Shown one piece after another: positions 35,867-44,926 of a DNA stretch of 64,000 bases. The stretch's first letter is position 1. Each line of letters opens with the position of its first letter. The notes below the pieces were generated by a model that was not told the origin of the DNA, did not search any database, and worked only from the letters and a program-made list of their open reading frames with translations. Made by a program: the position numbers and the translations under genes. The stretch lies in contig NZ_CP047593.1 in assembly GCF_009905215.1 (NCBI RefSeq), positions 1,864,900-1,928,899 of the forward strand, given 5' to 3'. The stretch is from Tichowtungia aerotolerans. GTDB taxonomy: Bacteria > Verrucomicrobiota > Kiritimatiellia > Kiritimatiellales > Tichowtungiaceae.

Positions 35867-36063
35867 CGCAGCTGCCGTTAAATAAGCGTCAGCCGGAGCT
35901 GAGAGGCTGACGAGGGGGATTGCAAAATCAACAGAAAGGTCGGCAGTCTTTTACACTTAAATTCACAGTTCAAGTTTACGGTTAAACTCCTCGACGCTGC
36001 TTCTTTACGTGTGTTCTTAGAAATCATGCGTACGATATCGTGTTCAGAAAAAGAGGGGGTATT

Positions 36064-36813
36064 ATGAACAAGATTAAAGTGTGGTTGGGCGCAGTGGCAA
36101 TTGTGGGAATATTCGGAAACGCACTGGCTGTGGATGAAGCAGGTGGGTTGGTGTTTGACTCTGTAATCTTCTCGGAAAATTTTGATGCATATCAGGCGGA
36201 TCGGGTTCTTCCCCGCGGCAAGGTCTGGAAATCTGTTTCGTCAAAAGAGGAGAAGGACTGCGTGGTGTTGGTTCGGGCGGACGAAAACAATATATTCGGA
36301 GGTGCCGGCAATAAATATCTTCAGATCGATGATAACTCTACGGATATGGCTGCCCGTGTATTGGCAAAAAATGTTCCCGGGTTCAGTTCAAAGCTGTTTC
36401 GCATGAGTTTTGATTTTTATGAGCCGGATAACAGCAAAACCGGTGCGTTTGGTTTTCGGGCCGGTGTGGATTCCATTGCAAAAAGTGATGAGACTGTAGT
36501 GAATGGCGTTCAGCTTTCGGATGGGAAATCGCGGCCGGGAGCTGACTATTCCCTTGGTGAAAAACATCATATGGATCTTTATATCAATGAGACCGGCGAA
36601 CGGATTTCTTATATGGCCCCAGATGGAAGTTCAATGCGCCTTAAGTCGGAGAACTGCGCTGTCTGGATTGACGGGATTTGTGTTGCAAAGGGCGCGGATA
36701 TTCAGCGGTCTCTCAAAGAATCTGTTGCCGCGACCGGTTTCAAGCTGGAGACTTATTCCAGCTCAAAGCAGGAAGTCTGGGTTGATAATATTGAAATTGC
36801 TGTAGCTCAGTAA
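36064..36813 (+). CDS. Secreted jelly-roll domain protein, paralogue of PL8 N-terminus
   Basis: 249 residues from ATG 36064 (GAGGGGG upstream). Signal peptide MNKIKVWLGAVAIVGIFGNALA. The mature part is one beta-sandwich-like domain (VIFSENFDAYQADRVLPRGKVW ... VWVDNIEIAVAQ) that parallels residues about 25-240 of the next protein (VVFQDSFDSYETGSALPDKGGW ... VWFDNIEIAV), including NVPGFSSKL/NIPGLDSKL and EPDN. It appears to be a free-standing, duplicated carbohydrate-binding-type domain. The stop overlaps the region of the next gene, so the two are co-translated. Confidence 0.8.
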   Translation: MNKIKVWLGAVAIVGIFGNALAVDEAGGLVFDSVIFSENFDAYQADRVLPRGKVWKSVSSKEEKDCVVLVRADENNIFGGAGNKYLQIDDNSTDMAARVLAKNVPGFSSKLFRMSFDFYEPDNSKTGAFGFRAGVDSIAKSDETVVNGVQLSDGKSRPGADYSLGEKHHMDLYINETGERISYMAPDGSSMRLKSENCAVWIDGICVAKGADIQRSLKESVAATGFKLETYSSSKQEVWVDNIEIAVAQ

Positions 36814-36824
36814 TGGAGAATCTT

Positions 36825-39800
36825 ATGACAGGTAAAGTGATTTTATGGGTCGGGTTGATAGCAGCATCGGCATTCGCTGCGCCAGTCAAATTCTCGCAGG
36901 TGGTTTTTCAGGACAGTTTTGATTCATATGAAACCGGTTCTGCGCTTCCGGATAAAGGCGGATGGACCCGTGTGGAGGCAAAGCCCGGACGGGAAACCTA
37001 TGCGGAAATTCGCGAAGAAGCCGGAAGAAAAATTCTGCAGGTTCGGGACAACGGAAACGCCGCGTTGAGGGTTGTTGCCAAAAACATCCCCGGACTGGAT
37101 TCGAAACTGGTGCGCTTCAGCGCCGATATCATGGAGCCGGACAACGGCCTTGACGGGTCGCTTGCCATCAAATTCGGTATCGGTGAAGCCTCGGCCAAGG
37201 AGGGGGCGGTAACCGTGGGCGGAATCCGTGTCGACGGGGAGAAACTGCGTCCCGCCGGCTCTGGAATCTACGTGTTCGGACAATGGTTTCATATCGATGC
37301 CTATTTTAATGAAACATCGGAAGGCATGGAATATATCGGGCCGGATGGCAGTACATCTTTTCTTGGATCCGGCCTGATGGATCTGTGGGTGAACGGCCAG
37401 CTGGCCGCAGGTAATACATTACAGGACCGTACGGTTGAGAGTCTCACAGCCATCAGAAGTTTCCGGATCGAGACTTTTTCGTCGTCTTCCCAGGAGGTCT
37501 GGTTCGACAATATCGAGATCGCGGTTCCGTCTGACCAGAAAGTGATCATCGAAGCGCCGGTCAAGCTGTCGATCTATGAGCCGCGGGTCTATGCGCCGGT
37601 TAATCTTTCGTCTTCGCAGATCGTTGCCGAGCAGCAGCGTATCAAGCAGCGGTATACACAGTTCCTGATCGGAACAGACCAAACTTTTATCGGAAAATTC
37701 GGAGCCGAGGTCGCGGCGGGTTTCTTTGACCGGATTGAGGGGCCGATTGCCAAAGCCATGGCCTTTGATTACTCCAAAGACGCAGGGGAAACCTTTCATA
37801 TTTTTGAAAACGATCCGGGATATAAAGAGGAGTTTGGCGTCTACTCCCAGATCCTTCAGCAGTTTGTGCTCGCGCTGGCCTACGGGTATACCGTCAACAT
37901 TCCGGACAGCCCGTATTACAAAAACCCGGACGTACTCGCCGCCTACCTGAAATGTCTGGATTATCTTTACGGACGCGGCGTGCGCGATGGAATGACCTTT
38001 CACTACAATGTACATCGCATGCATATGGACGGTGCGCCGCAGCCGGAAAACGGTGCGGGCAACATCGTTAAAATGGAGCTGCGCATGGGTGCTTACTGCC
38101 AGTCCGTGCTGCTGATGGAGCCGTACTTCAAGGATACGCCTGCCTTCAGGAAGGCTCATGCGTTGGTTCGCCACCTCGAAATGCTGGGCAAAACCTCCGG
38201 TCATGTCCGCTACTACGATCCCTATGTCGCGCCGCCTGCTTTCAAATATCTTGCGCAGTCCGATGCCATGCAGAACTACGGCGATACGACGCTTGTTTCT
38301 GCGCTGCTTGAAACCGACCCGCAACGCATTGCCGATATGCTGCTTGAAACAAAACGTATCTATTCGGACTCGCTCAGTGTCGTTCCCGGCTGGGCCGACA
38401 CCATCAAGCCCGACTTTACCGGTTTTCATCATCGCGGCATCTATGGCAATGCCTACACCGGCGGCTTTATTCCGCAGGCAGCCTTCGGCGTGTACCTTCT
38501 TTCCGGTACCCCCTATGAAGTGCGCCCAGAGTCTGTTGAAAACGTTAAAAAGCTCATCAAGACCTACCGGACCTATTGCCAGAAATATTCCATGCCGTTT
38601 GGCATTCGCGGCCGTATGCCCGAAAATACCCACAATATCAACACGCAGGTCTTTCCCGGCATTCTCATCTATGCTTCTTCGCTCGGGCTCGATGACGATG
38701 AAATGAAAGCGGTCTTCGGGCGCCTGTGGGATCTCGACCAGGTCACCCTCGAGTTCCTCTTTAACGGCGGGCGCGGAAAGATTTTCCGGGGCATGTACTG
38801 TCTCGACATGCTTCGCCAGCTCGATGCACTGGCTCCTTCTGCCGAGCCCGACCCCAACGGCTTCTGGTTCAAACCTTACGGTGGACTCGCCATTCACCGG
38901 CGCGCCGACTGGATGGCTGCAGTCAAAGGCTACAGCAAATACATTTGGGACTATGAAAACGGAAAAAGACTCGAAAACATATACGGACAGTATTTCAGCC
39001 ACGGTTCTTTTACGCTGTTTACCGAAGGCGACCCCGTCAGCGATATCGCCAGCGGTTACGACCTCCGCAGAGGCTGGGACTGGTACCGTATGCCCGGCAC
39101 CACCGCAGTCCATTTTCCCATTGAGCCGCGCGGTACTCTCGAGCATCGACAGTTCAGCCCCGAGACTTTTCTGGGCGGGGTCTCTGTCGACGGGCAGAAC
39201 GGTTTGTTCAGCATGATCCTCAACCAGGAAAAATTCGGTGACGGAACAGAAATCGACCTGAAAGCCAAAAAGAGCATCTTCTTTGTGGATGACACCATCC
39301 TTCTGCTCGGCTCCGGTATTTCCGGCGGCGACGGAAAGCACGCCGTGGAAACCACGCTGTTTCAGTCCGTGCTTCCCGACGGCTCTGCTTACGCTGTTCC
39401 CGACGGGGTGTTGACCGATCCGGCAGGCAATACGTATCTTGTTAAATCCGGCAAACTGAAGAGTCGGGTCGGAAGACAGGATTCCTATCTCGACAACGGC
39501 AAAACCAAAACCTCCGGCAACGTTGCCGTCGCATGGATCGACCACGGCCTCGCGCCGAAAAACGCCTCCTACGAAGCCGCCATCGGTGTGCGCGGCGCAG
39601 AGCTCGCGCCGTACGAAGTGCTTTGTGCCGACGACCGGATGCATCACGTCCGCTTCCCGCAGCAGGGCATCGATGCCTACGCGATTTTCCAACCCCTGGA
39701 AAAAATGCTTCCAAACATTGGAACGGTTGATGAGCCCTGCCTGATCATGACCCGGGAAACTTCCGACGGCATCGAACTTTCGCTCGCCAATCCCGATATC

Positions 39801-40034
39801 GGACTGCTTCCAAAAGATGCTCCGATGCCCACCTTCAACTGGTTCAGCGAAGACGACAACCAGTATCTTCCCGCTCAGCCGCGGCCTGTCGAACTCACGC
39901 TCAACGGCAAATGGCATCTGACGGGATCTCCGGAGAAAGTGAAAATGGTTTCTCAGAAAAAAGGAAAAACCGTTCTTCGCTTCGACTGTCTCAACGGCAT
40001 GGATATCCACGTAAAACTTGTCAAAGGCGAGTGA
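36825..40034 (+). CDS. Secreted PL8-type polysaccharide lyase
   Basis: 1069 residues from ATG 36825 (GGAG 6 nt upstream). Signal peptide, then an N-terminal jelly-roll-like domain (to about 245), a helical (alpha/alpha) domain (about 260-650) and C-terminal beta-sandwich domains. HHRGIYGNAYTGG and IRGRMPENTHNIN resemble the His/Tyr and Arg/Asn active-site blocks of PL8 chondroitin/hyaluronan lyases; the N-terminal domain and size resemble chondroitinase ABC. This predicts beta-elimination of a uronic-acid polysaccharide outside the cell. Two palindrome words (39687, 39709) encode IFQPLEKMLPNIG near the C-terminus. PL8 subfamily and substrate are not decided. Confidence 0.78.
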   Translation: MTGKVILWVGLIAASAFAAPVKFSQVVFQDSFDSYETGSALPDKGGWTRVEAKPGRETYAEIREEAGRKILQVRDNGNAALRVVAKNIPGLDSKLVRFSADIMEPDNGLDGSLAIKFGIGEASAKEGAVTVGGIRVDGEKLRPAGSGIYVFGQWFHIDAYFNETSEGMEYIGPDGSTSFLGSGLMDLWVNGQLAAGNTLQDRTVESLTAIRSFRIETFSSSSQEVWFDNIEIAVPSDQKVIIEAPVKLSIYEPRVYAPVNLSSSQIVAEQQRIKQRYTQFLIGTDQTFIGKFGAEVAAGFFDRIEGPIAKAMAFDYSKDAGETFHIFENDPGYKEEFGVYSQILQQFVLALAYGYTVNIPDSPYYKNPDVLAAYLKCLDYLYGRGVRDGMTFHYNVHRMHMDGAPQPENGAGNIVKMELRMGAYCQSVLLMEPYFKDTPAFRKAHALVRHLEMLGKTSGHVRYYDPYVAPPAFKYLAQSDAMQNYGDTTLVSALLETDPQRIADMLLETKRIYSDSLSVVPGWADTIKPDFTGFHHRGIYGNAYTGGFIPQAAFGVYLLSGTPYEVRPESVENVKKLIKTYRTYCQKYSMPFGIRGRMPENTHNINTQVFPGILIYASSLGLDDDEMKAVFGRLWDLDQVTLEFLFNGGRGKIFRGMYCLDMLRQLDALAPSAEPDPNGFWFKPYGGLAIHRRADWMAAVKGYSKYIWDYENGKRLENIYGQYFSHGSFTLFTEGDPVSDIASGYDLRRGWDWYRMPGTTAVHFPIEPRGTLEHRQFSPETFLGGVSVDGQNGLFSMILNQEKFGDGTEIDLKAKKSIFFVDDTILLLGSGISGGDGKHAVETTLFQSVLPDGSAYAVPDGVLTDPAGNTYLVKSGKLKSRVGRQDSYLDNGKTKTSGNVAVAWIDHGLAPKNASYEAAIGVRGAELAPYEVLCADDRMHHVRFPQQGIDAYAIFQPLEKMLPNIGTVDEPCLIMTRETSDGIELSLANPDIGLLPKDAPMPTFNWFSEDDNQYLPAQPRPVELTLNGKWHLTGSPEKVKMVSQKKGKTVLRFDCLNGMDIHVKLVKGE
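39687..39723. repeat. Two 15-bp palindromes inside the lyase gene
   Basis: TTCCAACCCCTGGAA (39687-39701) and TTCCAAACATTGGAA (39709-39723), 7 nt apart as in the terminator at 30070 but not complementary to each other over the centre. Confidence 0.85.
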
Positions 40035-40047
40035 CTTTTTGAGCCGG

Positions 40048-40087
40048 CGAAATCCTGCGGCGGTAGATTTCGGTTTTTCTTTTTTTC
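40048..40087 (+). terminator. Intrinsic terminator after the lyase
   Basis: CGAAATC (40048-40054) and GATTTCG (40066-40072) form a stem, followed by T-rich sequence (five T, then seven T after a C). Confidence 0.75.
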
Positions 40088-40143
40088 AATTGTTTGGAAA
40101 AAAAGAAAAGCCCCTGTAGGCTGAACCGCAACAGGAGGTCGGT

Positions 40144-41823
40144 ATGAAAATGTGGTTTATTGTTCTGGGGATTTTTGCGGCAGCAGTTGGCATCCGAGCC
40201 GATATCGTTGCGGACTCAACCATTAAAGAGGTGACGGTGTTCCGGGACCGTGCCGCGGTAACCCGCATAGCGACCGTTTCGCTCCAGGCCGGATCCAACC
40301 GGGTTCGTTTTGAGAATCTGCCGGATCGCACCGCTCCCCACAGTCTTCAGGCGGTAGGGCGCGGCAAGGCTGTGCTGGCCGATGTCCAGTTCAAGGCTGA
40401 AAGTTTTGAATCCATTCCGGATGAAGCCCGCAGGGCGCTCTATGCCCGGCGCGATGAGTTGCAGATCCGCATGACCGGGCTGGAGGACACGCTGGCCCGG
40501 CTCAAAAAGCAGAAAGATTTTCTCGATCAGATCAGCCAGAAAGTCACCTTCACCGCCGCGCGCGAAGGCGAGCTCGAACTCGACCCGGCCAAGTGGGATC
40601 AGATGCTTACGCTCTACGCCGACCGCAGCGCGCAGTACGATTCCGAACTTCGGAAAACTGAAGCCGACAAAACAGCGCTCCGCAAAGAACTCGATAAAGT
40701 CGAGGCCGATATCCGCGAAGCAGGCTACAACGCCAACCGCAAAAAAATCCTGGCAGAGCTCGAGCTGCTGGCCGATCAGCCCGGCGACGTGACCGTTGAA
40801 CTGACCTATATGGTTTCCGGTCCGACCTGGGCCCCCGGCTATGATGTGCGGGTCGATACGAAAGCCCAGAAAATGGCCGTTTCCTATTACGGCAATATTC
40901 GTCAGTCCACCGGCGAAGACTGGAACAACGTGCAGCTCAGTCTTTCGACAGCCAACCCCGGCCTCGGCGGGCAGCACCCGGAACTCAAACCGTGGCGGAT
41001 CGATGAACAGCGGCCGCGCACGTACGGTTCATCTGCTCGTCTCAGTAAATCACGCGCTCCTATGAAACAAATGTTTGAAGGATCGATGGATAATGTGATG
41101 GCATTGGCTGAGAAAGCTGAGTTTGAGCCGCCCCCCACGATGGAGGTCCGGAAGGCGGAGGTGGAATCCGGAGCCGGAGCTGTTGTTTTTGTGATCCGTG
41201 GTGACAGCTCTATTGCCGCCGACAACGTATCGCATCGTGTTTCTGTTTCTCAGGATGCCTTTGGTGTAGCCCTGCGCTATTCCACCGTGCCGAAGCTTTC
41301 GCCGGTGGCATATCTCAAAGCCAAAGCGGTAAATCATCTGAATTATCCACTGCTGCCCGGCCGGGCGAACGTGTTCCTGAATGACAGCTTCATTACGGAA
41401 TCCAGTATAGAACTGATTGCTCCGCAGGAAGAATTCTGGACCTTCCTCGGCGCGGATGAAGGCGTGAAAGTGGAGCACAAACTGGTCAAACGCTATCGCA
41501 GCACCGAAGGCCTCACCGGACGCACAACGCGCTACCAGTTTGTCTACGAAATTGAACTGCACAATACGCATTCTGTCGCCGAAGACGTTGTCGTATGGGA
41601 TCAGATTCCGATGTCCGGTTCGGAAAATATCGAAGTGAAGCTGGTTGAGCCCAGAATTGCGAAAGACAGCGAGCGGATTAAAATCAACGAAGACAACTTT
41701 ATCGAATGGCATTACGTTCTGAAGCCCAACCAGAAAGTCACCATTCCGTTTGAGTTCTACGTGGATGCCCCCGCCGGCACCGACATCGATGGTCTCGGCA
41801 ACCTGAACTTCAGCAGGCAGTAG
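40144..41823 (+). CDS. MuiA-like protein (DUF4140/DUF4139)
   Basis: 559 residues with a signal peptide (MKMWFIVLGIFAAAVGIRA). STIKEVTVFRDRAAVTRIATVSL is the DUF4140 N-terminal domain; a coiled coil follows (about 95-205). PTWAPGYDVRVDTKAQKMAVSYYGNIRQSTGEDWNNVQLSLSTANP opens the DUF4139 beta-rich domain, which continues to the C-terminus. This matches proteins named mucoidy-inhibitor A (MuiA). The cellular role is poorly defined. It is a stand-alone gene between terminators. Confidence 0.88.
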   Translation: MKMWFIVLGIFAAAVGIRADIVADSTIKEVTVFRDRAAVTRIATVSLQAGSNRVRFENLPDRTAPHSLQAVGRGKAVLADVQFKAESFESIPDEARRALYARRDELQIRMTGLEDTLARLKKQKDFLDQISQKVTFTAAREGELELDPAKWDQMLTLYADRSAQYDSELRKTEADKTALRKELDKVEADIREAGYNANRKKILAELELLADQPGDVTVELTYMVSGPTWAPGYDVRVDTKAQKMAVSYYGNIRQSTGEDWNNVQLSLSTANPGLGGQHPELKPWRIDEQRPRTYGSSARLSKSRAPMKQMFEGSMDNVMALAEKAEFEPPPTMEVRKAEVESGAGAVVFVIRGDSSIAADNVSHRVSVSQDAFGVALRYSTVPKLSPVAYLKAKAVNHLNYPLLPGRANVFLNDSFITESSIELIAPQEEFWTFLGADEGVKVEHKLVKRYRSTEGLTGRTTRYQFVYEIELHNTHSVAEDVVVWDQIPMSGSENIEVKLVEPRIAKDSERIKINEDNFIEWHYVLKPNQKVTIPFEFYVDAPAGTDIDGLGNLNFSRQ

Positions 41824-41838
41824 GTAATGAGTGCAGAA

Positions 41839-41860
41839 CAGCCTTCCTGAAGGAAGGCTG
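41839..41860 (+). terminator. 9-bp GC-rich hairpin after the MuiA-like gene
   Basis: CAGCCTTCC-TGAA-GGAAGGCTG; no U-tract, so possibly a 3'-end hairpin. Confidence 0.55.
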
Positions 41861-41896
41861 TGTGGCAATGATGCCCCATCGTGTTTTGGAAAAAAC

Positions 41897-41946
41897 TGTA
41901 GCCGTTCGCCTGTGGCGAACGAGTCGCCCACAGGGCGACTGCTGCA
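41897..41946. repeat. 50-nt Y-shaped repeat, copy 1
   Basis: An outer stem TGTAGC/GCTGCA (one mismatch) encloses two hairpins: CGTTCGCC-TGT-GGCGAACG and GTCGCCC-ACA-GGGCGAC. It is 47/50 identical to 45941-45990. Confidence 0.88.
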
Positions 41947-41960
41947 AAATAATGATTATT

Positions 41961-42185
41961 TCACCGGCGTTGCTTTTTTAATTGTTCCGGAGCGAGCATT
42001 TCTTCGACCTGCTGCCGGGTCAGCAGCTCCGGTTTCTGGCTCTTGAGATATGCATAGCGCCCGAGCAGTCCGGTCCAGACGATGATCAGAAACAGCAGAA
42101 GCCAGAACTTCTCTTCGCCAGTCAGCGAAAAACGCCCTCGCGCCCAGATGATCAATTCGTCCAGCGCTGGCGGCAGTTTTTTCAT
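41961..42185 (-). CDS. Small single-pass membrane protein
   Basis: 74 residues from ATG 42185. A short N-terminal helical part (KKLPPALDELIIWARG), one membrane helix (FWLLLFLIIVWTGLLGRYAYL, about 26-46) and a basic/acidic tail (SQKPELLTRQQVEEMLAPEQ). The SD is poor. No family recognised. The gene is flanked by repeats on both sides. Confidence 0.6.
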   Translation of the reverse strand: MKKLPPALDELIIWARGRFSLTGEEKFWLLLFLIIVWTGLLGRYAYLKSQKPELLTRQQVEEMLAPEQLKKQRR

Positions 42186-42187
42186 GC

Positions 42188-42312
42188 AACAGAGATTAAT
42201 TGTTTTGCCAAGGTCTGGAAAGGTTAAGGTAAAAATTTCCAAACATTGGAATCTGTAGGCGCGGGCGGTGATCGCGCCCAACGTGCTCTGCTGTAATATG
42301 AACAGAGATTAA
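42188..42312. repeat. Composite repeat region flanked by 12-bp direct repeats
   Basis: AACAGAGATTAA occurs at 42188-42199 and 42301-42312. Between them lie a weak palindrome copy (42207-42221), TTCCAAACATTGGAA (42237-42251) and a TGTAGGCGCGGGCG element containing GGCGCG...CGCGCC. From 42313 to 42428 I see no gene. Confidence 0.65.
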
Positions 42313-42428
42313 CAGCAGCAGGACCCTGTTTTTCTAAGTCATCAAATTACATTGCTTTGGTCGGCAATGCAGCAACCTTTTTGTGGCCTTTCTGGCGAGC
42401 CTCTTTTTCAAATCCAGTGTCTCTGACT

Positions 42429-43865
42429 TTACAAACCTGACGGTCTGGGATCAGGAGAAAACCCCGCTGAAATAGACGAAAACAACACGGACTGCACGAA
42501 GGTGGCGGCGAAGCCAAACGGGAAATACCAGATCCATGAAACCTCGGTGCGCTGGAGCCAGAAGGTGAATATGATGCCGATCACAGCGGCGGGCAGCCAC
42601 GCTTTAAACGAGCCTCGCTTGGTCAGCAGTCCGAACAGGAACAGAGCGAGCACCGGTGCGCTGAACAGCCCCATAAACGTCGCGAAGGTTTTAATGATGC
42701 CTTCGGCCTTTGCCACGAAAAACAGCATGACCGAAAGCCCGGTCGCCAACCCGCCGAGCACCGCGGTGACGATTCGCGCACGATGGACGGGCCGCTTACC
42801 TTCGCCGATAAAGTCGTGCACCACCACGGTCGCCATCGAGTTGATGCCGGAGTCCATGCTCGACATGGCCGCCGCAAAAATGGCGGCGATCAGCAGTCCG
42901 GAAATTCCGGAGGGAAGGGCGCTGATGATGAAGTGCGGAAAAATTTTATCACCGCTGATGGTTTCCGGGAGCAGCCCCGGATTGAGCTCGTAGTAGGCAA
43001 ACAGTCCGAGACCAATAAAGAGCAGCAGACTGATGATGCAGAAGTCGACGCCGGCATTGAAGGCGATGGCTCGCGCCATGCCGCCCTTGGTTTTGGTGGA
43101 AAGCAGCCGCTGTACGGTTACCTGGTCGGTTCCGTAGTCCTGCATCATTTGGAAGAAGAAGGAAATCGCCACGCCGGTGAGCGTCATGCGCCACAGGCTG
43201 AGCGAGCCGTCGAGCTGCAGGTGGTCGTGCGAATGCGCGAACGAAAGGATGCCGCTCATGCCGTCGGGATGTTTCACGCACAGTACGCCGGCGACAAAGA
43301 TCGCGCCGCCGATGAGCATCACGAACTGTACGACGTCGGTCCAGAGCACGGCGGCCAGTCCGCCCGCAACGGTGTAGAGCGTGGCCAGCAGGCCCATCAG
43401 CAGAATGCTGGCGAGCAGCGGCAGGCCGGTGGCGATCGAGAGCGCCATCGCCGGCGCGTAGATGACGGTGGCCATCCATCCGAGTCGCGCCAGCAGGAAG
43501 AGCGCGGCGGCGGTTTTGCGCGCGACCGGACCGAAGCGGATGCCGATGTATTCATACGACGTCGTGATATTCAGCTTTCGGTAGACCGGGTAGAACAGAA
43601 AAATCAGGATCGGCGCGAGCAGCGGGCTGACGATGGCCACGGCCAGCAGTGTGACGTTGCTGCGATAGGCGAGGCCGGGCAGGCCCATGTAGGTTACCGC
43701 GCTGGTCAGCGAGGCATACATGCTCATCGCGACCGCGAGCCACGGCATATTGCGGCCCGCCAGAAAGAAGTCATTGGCAGTTTTCTGCCGCCCTGCGAAG
43801 CGCAGTCCGATCCAGACCATCACGGTCAGGTATGCGAGAAGAACGGCGAGGTTGATTGCATTCAT
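42429..43865 (-). CDS. Sodium:solute symporter (SSS family)
   Basis: 478 residues from ATG 43865 (GGAG 8 nt upstream). 12-13 membrane helices. GRNMPWLAVAMSMYASLTSAVTYMGLPG and IAAIFAAAMSSMDSGINSMATVVVHDF are SSS hallmarks, the latter in the helix that lines the sodium site. Length is typical. The substrate is unknown; the neighbouring gene (dus) gives no clue. The start overlaps the dus stop (ATGA), so the two are translationally coupled. Confidence 0.92.
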   Translation of the reverse strand: MNAINLAVLLAYLTVMVWIGLRFAGRQKTANDFFLAGRNMPWLAVAMSMYASLTSAVTYMGLPGLAYRSNVTLLAVAIVSPLLAPILIFLFYPVYRKLNITTSYEYIGIRFGPVARKTAAALFLLARLGWMATVIYAPAMALSIATGLPLLASILLMGLLATLYTVAGGLAAVLWTDVVQFVMLIGGAIFVAGVLCVKHPDGMSGILSFAHSHDHLQLDGSLSLWRMTLTGVAISFFFQMMQDYGTDQVTVQRLLSTKTKGGMARAIAFNAGVDFCIISLLLFIGLGLFAYYELNPGLLPETISGDKIFPHFIISALPSGISGLLIAAIFAAAMSSMDSGINSMATVVVHDFIGEGKRPVHRARIVTAVLGGLATGLSVMLFFVAKAEGIIKTFATFMGLFSAPVLALFLFGLLTKRGSFKAWLPAAVIGIIFTFWLQRTEVSWIWYFPFGFAATFVQSVLFSSISAGFSPDPRPSGL

Positions 43866-44818
43866 GCCGTCCACTCCGCATCCGCCAGATATTCGTCCAG
43901 GATTTCATGATAGGTCGTGAGGCGGTGGCATTTTTTGACCTTCTTCAGGAATTTCCGGGCATTGGAAAGATTCTGGCCCGGATAGCGCCAGAATTCTTTC
44001 ATTTTTCCAAGCATTGGAAGATCGCCGTCGATCACGGTGCGATAGTTTTCAAACACCTCGTCGTGAAACGCCTTCAGCCGGCCAATCGGGTTTCCGATGT
44101 CCGGATTCCCGTTTTTGATCTGCTCGCACAGAAACGGATTCGCCAGCAGTCCGCGGCCGAGCATAAACCTATGCACCCCTATGCAATAGGGTTCCAATGC
44201 TTGGAAAAAGGCGAGGGTGAAAATATCGCCGTTGTAGCAGACGGGATGCTGGATGAGTTCATAGGCTTCGGCGAAGGCGTCGAGGTCGACGCTTCCGTCA
44301 TACATTTGCTCCGCTGTGCGCGGGTGGATGATCACTTCGCTGAGCGGATGGCGGTTGAGCACTGGAATCAGGTTGAGCAGATCTGATTTGTCCGAAATTC
44401 CGAGTCGCACTTTGACGGAAATGTTGCACGGGCTTTCGGCGCAGATGGTTTCGAGCAGGGCGTCGATTTTTTCGGGGTGCGGCAGCAGGCCGGAGCCGCG
44501 GCCTTTGTTGCGGACGGGTTTATGCGGGCAGCCGAGGTTCCAGTTGATTTCTTCGTAACCGAGGTCGTGCAGGGCTTTGGCCATGTTTACAAACTCGGCG
44601 GCGTCTTTGCCGAGCAGCTGCGGAATCAGCGGCAGACCGGAATTATTCTCCGGCAGAACATCCTTCAAAAGCTTCGGGTTGATCTTTTCTGCGGGTACAG
44701 TGGTGATGAACGGCGCCATTTCGGCGTCCAGGCCCTGGAAATGGCGTACGAAAGCCTTGCGGTAGTGCATCGTGGTGACTCCCCGCATCGGTGCTAGAAT
44801 TAAAAACGGACTGTGCAT
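43862..44818 (-). CDS. dus: tRNA-dihydrouridine synthase
   Basis: 318 residues from ATG 44818; an upstream TTG start at 44854 is less likely. FMN-dependent reduction of uridine in tRNA D-loops. ILAPMRGVTTMHYRKAF, EINWNLGCPHKPVRNKGRGSGLL (catalytic Cys) and EVIIHPRTAEQMYDG match the family, with a helical C-terminal domain. The LGCPHK block differs from the LGCPVK/LGCP-KV of DusA/B/C, so the subclass is unclear. Three palindrome words lie inside it (43953, 44005, 44192). Confidence 0.92.
   Translation of the reverse strand: MHSPFLILAPMRGVTTMHYRKAFVRHFQGLDAEMAPFITTVPAEKINPKLLKDVLPENNSGLPLIPQLLGKDAAEFVNMAKALHDLGYEEINWNLGCPHKPVRNKGRGSGLLPHPEKIDALLETICAESPCNISVKVRLGISDKSDLLNLIPVLNRHPLSEVIIHPRTAEQMYDGSVDLDAFAEAYELIQHPVCYNGDIFTLAFFQALEPYCIGVHRFMLGRGLLANPFLCEQIKNGNPDIGNPIGRLKAFHDEVFENYRTVIDGDLPMLGKMKEFWRYPGQNLSNARKFLKKVKKCHRLTTYHEILDEYLADAEWTA
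43953..44206. repeat. Three 15-bp palindromes inside dus
   Basis: TTCCGGGCATTGGAA (43953-43967), TTCCAAGCATTGGAA (44005-44019) and TTCCAATGCTTGGAA (44192-44206). The last two encode PMLGK- and FQALE-type peptides on the minus strand. Confidence 0.8.
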
Positions 44819-44926
44819 GTCCGATACATGCCATAAATCGATGGTCGGTTCCAACTCCCGCCTGCGGTTTTAGCGTGGTCCAAAGGATTGTTTTTTTTAA
44901 GATATGTATGTTTAAATACGCACGAA

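Noticed and set aside
37419-40010. Long minus-strand open frame (863 codons) opposite the PL8-type lyase
   Set aside because: Low-complexity shadow of a high-GC gene; no recognisable motif, and the plus-strand lyase has a signal peptide and active-site blocks.
42313-42428. Lys/Arg-rich short minus-strand frame after the symporter stop
   Set aside because: No start with SD and no recognisable family; could be read in two frames with similar composition.
14386-44206. CRISPR-like interpretation of the repeated 15-bp words
   Set aside because: Spacing is irregular over tens of kb, many copies are inside conserved genes, and no cas genes are present.
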